This document shows positions 61,600-64,000 of a stretch of DNA of 64,000 bases, piece after piece; position 1 is the first letter of the stretch; each line of letters opens with the position of its first letter. The stretch lies in NCBI RefSeq assembly GCF_037893015.1, contig NC_133662.1, positions 269,397,944 through 269,461,943 of the forward strand, given 5' to 3'. A program made the translations under genes and the position numbers. The notes under the pieces are model-generated. The model saw only the letters and a program-made list of their open reading frames with translations, searched no databases and had not been told where the DNA came from. Source of the stretch: Macrotis lagotis. Taxonomy: Eukaryota; Chordata; Mammalia; Peramelemorphia; Peramelidae.

Positions 61600-61770
61600 T
61601 GACTTGGGTCTTTCTGATTCCAAGCCTGGAACAATATCCACTGTACCACCTGGCAGCCTCTCCATCTCTGTCTCTCTCTGTCTCTCTTTCTCTATTTCTG
61701 CCTCTGCCTCTGTCTCTGTCTCCCACCCCCATTTCTTTGTCTCTGCCTCTTTCTTGGTCTCCCCTCCCCT
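61600..61770 (-). repeat. SINE head remnant (antisense) next to a (TCTG/CTCTGC)n tract
   Basis: CCACTGTACCACCTGGCAGC marks a diverged SINE head. A pyrimidine-rich tract of TCTCTG and CTCTGC units runs on to about 61770. Confidence 0.7.
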
Positions 61771-64000
61771 CTCCCTAGGGACCACACCAGAATGGGACCT
61801 TGAGTCAAAAACCTTTGAGAGACTCAACAACCAATTTCTCAGGAGTATTCCTAGAGCAGTGAGGGGGAGATGTTGCTGATCTGTCCCTGGGAAAGCAAGC
61901 AAGGTCAGAGGACTCTATACAAAAGCAAACTCTCCAAAGGAAGGGACTGCTTAATTTTCATCATCATAAGCTGCTCAGTTCTGAGTCCGGTACCTTGTAA
62001 ATAAAAGTGCTTAATAAATGTATGGTGAATTGTATAATGAATCACCTTCAACTGAGAGAGACCCTGGAGAGAACTTAGAATACAGGTGAGAAGTAGAGAG
62101 CTAATCTAATGTGACCATTGATACTGCTTTGTTTTGGCCTGTGTATCTCCAACATTGAACATAGTATTTTGTATGCTACAGGTGATTGATAAATGCTTAA
62201 CAAGCATGGGACACAGAAAAGAGCTTATCTGATGGACTAGACAGAAAGATCCTTGAGGGCAGAGACCATGAAGGGTTATCTATCTCTAACATGGATTGCT
62301 CATTAAGTTGACTAAATTTGTGTTGAGTTGACTTGAACCAGAAGGGCTCTTGGAGCAAAGGCCACAGAATGTCATAGTTGGGCAGGGCCCTGGAAATCCC
62401 TTGGCGAAAGGCCTCTTCATGAGTCTCTGCCCAAGGAGAGGTGAGCCACAGGCAGCCTTCCCCTCCCTAAATCATAGCCAGATCCTCCTAGGTTGCTTTG
62501 GGTGCTAATCTTCGGCAGATGTAACTATAGCCCTATTCCCAGACTCCCCTATTGACAGCCTAGCACTCAGGGCTCCAGGAGCCAGCCCTCTCTCCAGTTT
62601 TCCCCCAGCTTTGCACAAACTTTCACACACTTTTGCAGCCTCACACACAGAGTCTCCCAAGGGTAAAGGTATGGCTAGCTCAGCAACCTTCACCATACAA
62701 GTAACATTCTAATTCAATACTTGGCTTTCTTTTAAAAATGAAAAATGACTTGTTCTTAATGCATCCTTCTCCCCAGCTTATTTAATACTTTCTGCAAGTC
62801 TATTCTCATTCAATGTTAACTCCCAGGAAAAGAAGGCAACTGCTTTTTCTCTTTCTGCAAGGAAACTGAGGCAGACAGCTTTACCACCAACTGAAATTTA
62901 TTGTTGATGTCTCATGAAGCACCTCAAAGAGAAAACTGAGAACTCCCTTCATCAGCCTCATCAATCAGTTAATCAGTCCAACAATAGCCCCCACTTATTA
63001 AATGCTGTCTACCATAGAGACTTCAGAGGATACAAAGCAAAAGATGAAACAGGTCCTACCTTTAAGAAGCTTATATTCTACTGAGGAAACAACATGAACC
63101 CAGATAAGAAAATACAAAATATGTACAAGATAAATACAAGATAATAATGAGTGCATAGAAAATGCTGCTGATGGTGATGTCATGCCATGCAGAGCAACAT
63201 GTCCACAAGGATGAGGTGCAGTCTTGTCTTATTTATAAATCAAAAGCTCCTGGAAGTCTGAGGAAGTTGATTAAAGCTCATCAAAGTTTAGTGATTTGGC
63301 ATGCCTAGTCACACAACTAATAATTATATTGGGTAGTGGAGGACCTGGAGTTAAAGCCCCAATCTGATGCTTAAGTCATCAAATTTCTTTTTTTTCTTTT
63401 TTTTCTTTTTCTTTCATCAAATTTCTTGAGCTTCATGTTTCTCATCGGCAAAGTAAGGAGAGACATTTGGACAAAGTGGCCTCTGGGCTCTCCTCAAGTT
63501 CTCAAATATCTTGTTTTCCTAAGAGGCAGAGGCAGAGTTTGAATCCATGTCTTTGTGACTCCCTCTGCCCTTGAAGAATCATGACTTTTGATCTTCATGC
63601 TCACAGGCAAAGATTCCCAGTTCCACTGCATTGTGTAGCCAATAAATGTCTCTGCTCACAGCAACCATGGCCAGCAAGAAAGAGCAAGGATTAGTATTTT
63701 CTCCCTCATTACAATTGAGGAAATCGAGGCTCTGCAAGGCTTGAACATCCAGGATCAGAGCTTCTAGTAAGTATCAGAAGACAGTGTTGAACCTGGGTCT
63801 CTTACCTCCCAGTCCATCTAGATCCCCCTTATAGTACATGATTTCTCCCATATGTGTAAACAGATACTTATTTCATTATAACAAGGATCCATGACTTCCT
63901 CAATATGGATGTTTCCTCCCATGCAGATTATTGCCCTTTACAAGCTGCTGGAATGTCTAGGAGTTTTACTGATGCTGAGTTTTTCCAAGCCTAACCAAGA

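Larger units (their letters stand above)
42871..64000. other. Downstream region (distal 3' UTR or intergenic), no further gene supported
   Basis: No exon of another protein was recognised. Besides elements listed separately it holds old repeats at about 42875-42980 and 44090-44370, MIR copies at about 44630-44960 (antisense), 46620-46770 (sense), 47640-47790 (sense), 47960-48110 and 48150-48300 (antisense), 54365-54550 (sense), 56960-57110 (sense), 63220-63360 and 63700-63825 (antisense), and L2 pieces at about 54650-54770, 54935-55025, 57360-57490 and 61960-62040. Stretches with nothing recognised include 43000-44080, 46040-46600, 48490-50640, 51360-52720, 55050-55640, 58080-60050, 60780-61550 and 62340-62930. 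Confidence 0.65.

Overview
The window is vertebrate nuclear DNA, almost certainly from a marsupial. Its one recognisable protein-coding gene is split by GT-AG introns. The rest is dense with tRNA-derived SINEs, L1 remnants whose 3' ends look marsupial, old MIR and L2 copies and microsatellites. The SINE that recurs about eight times runs from a GCTAGGTGGC-type head, through tRNA-like A and B boxes, to a tail reading TGCCTTGCAAAAA. I associate that tail with Australian (australidelphian) marsupials rather than American opossums. That last step is inference from memory.

The gene is ASB1 (ankyrin repeat and SOCS box protein 1), on the + strand in five coding exons: 21072-21147, 24968-25109, 29692-29994, 35268-35653 and 42237-42370. 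The phases close exactly (76+142+303+386+134 = 1041 nt), giving 346 residues plus stop. The N-terminal two thirds are ankyrin repeats. The C-terminus is a complete SOCS box with an Elongin B/C-binding BC box and a Cul5 box, so the product should be the substrate-receptor subunit of a Cullin-5 ubiquitin ligase. Exon 1 sits in a large CpG island (about 20.0-21.8 kb) with GC boxes and no TATA box.

Layout: 1-20 kb is upstream intergenic DNA with no supported gene, made of SINE, MIR, L2 and L1 3' fragments and simple repeats. 20-21.8 kb is the CpG-island promoter and exon 1. Introns 1 to 4 (3.8, 4.6, 5.3 and 6.6 kb) carry repeats, including a 2.3-kb antisense L1 in intron 1. From 42.4 kb to the end is the 3' UTR and then downstream intergenic DNA, with a degenerate 7SL RNA pseudogene at 50.65 kb, an L1 split by a SINE at 55.6-56.9 kb, and further old repeats.

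I found no new biological system. The most interesting observation is that the 3' end of the intron-1 L1, where it lies in the CpG island, has been heavily converted from A/T to G/C while remaining alignable to AT-rich copies elsewhere in the window. Others are a GGGGCC-type tract about 100 bp inside intron 1, several nested insertions with readable target-site duplications, and two local tandem duplications. All repeat calls were made by eye, and family names are approximate.
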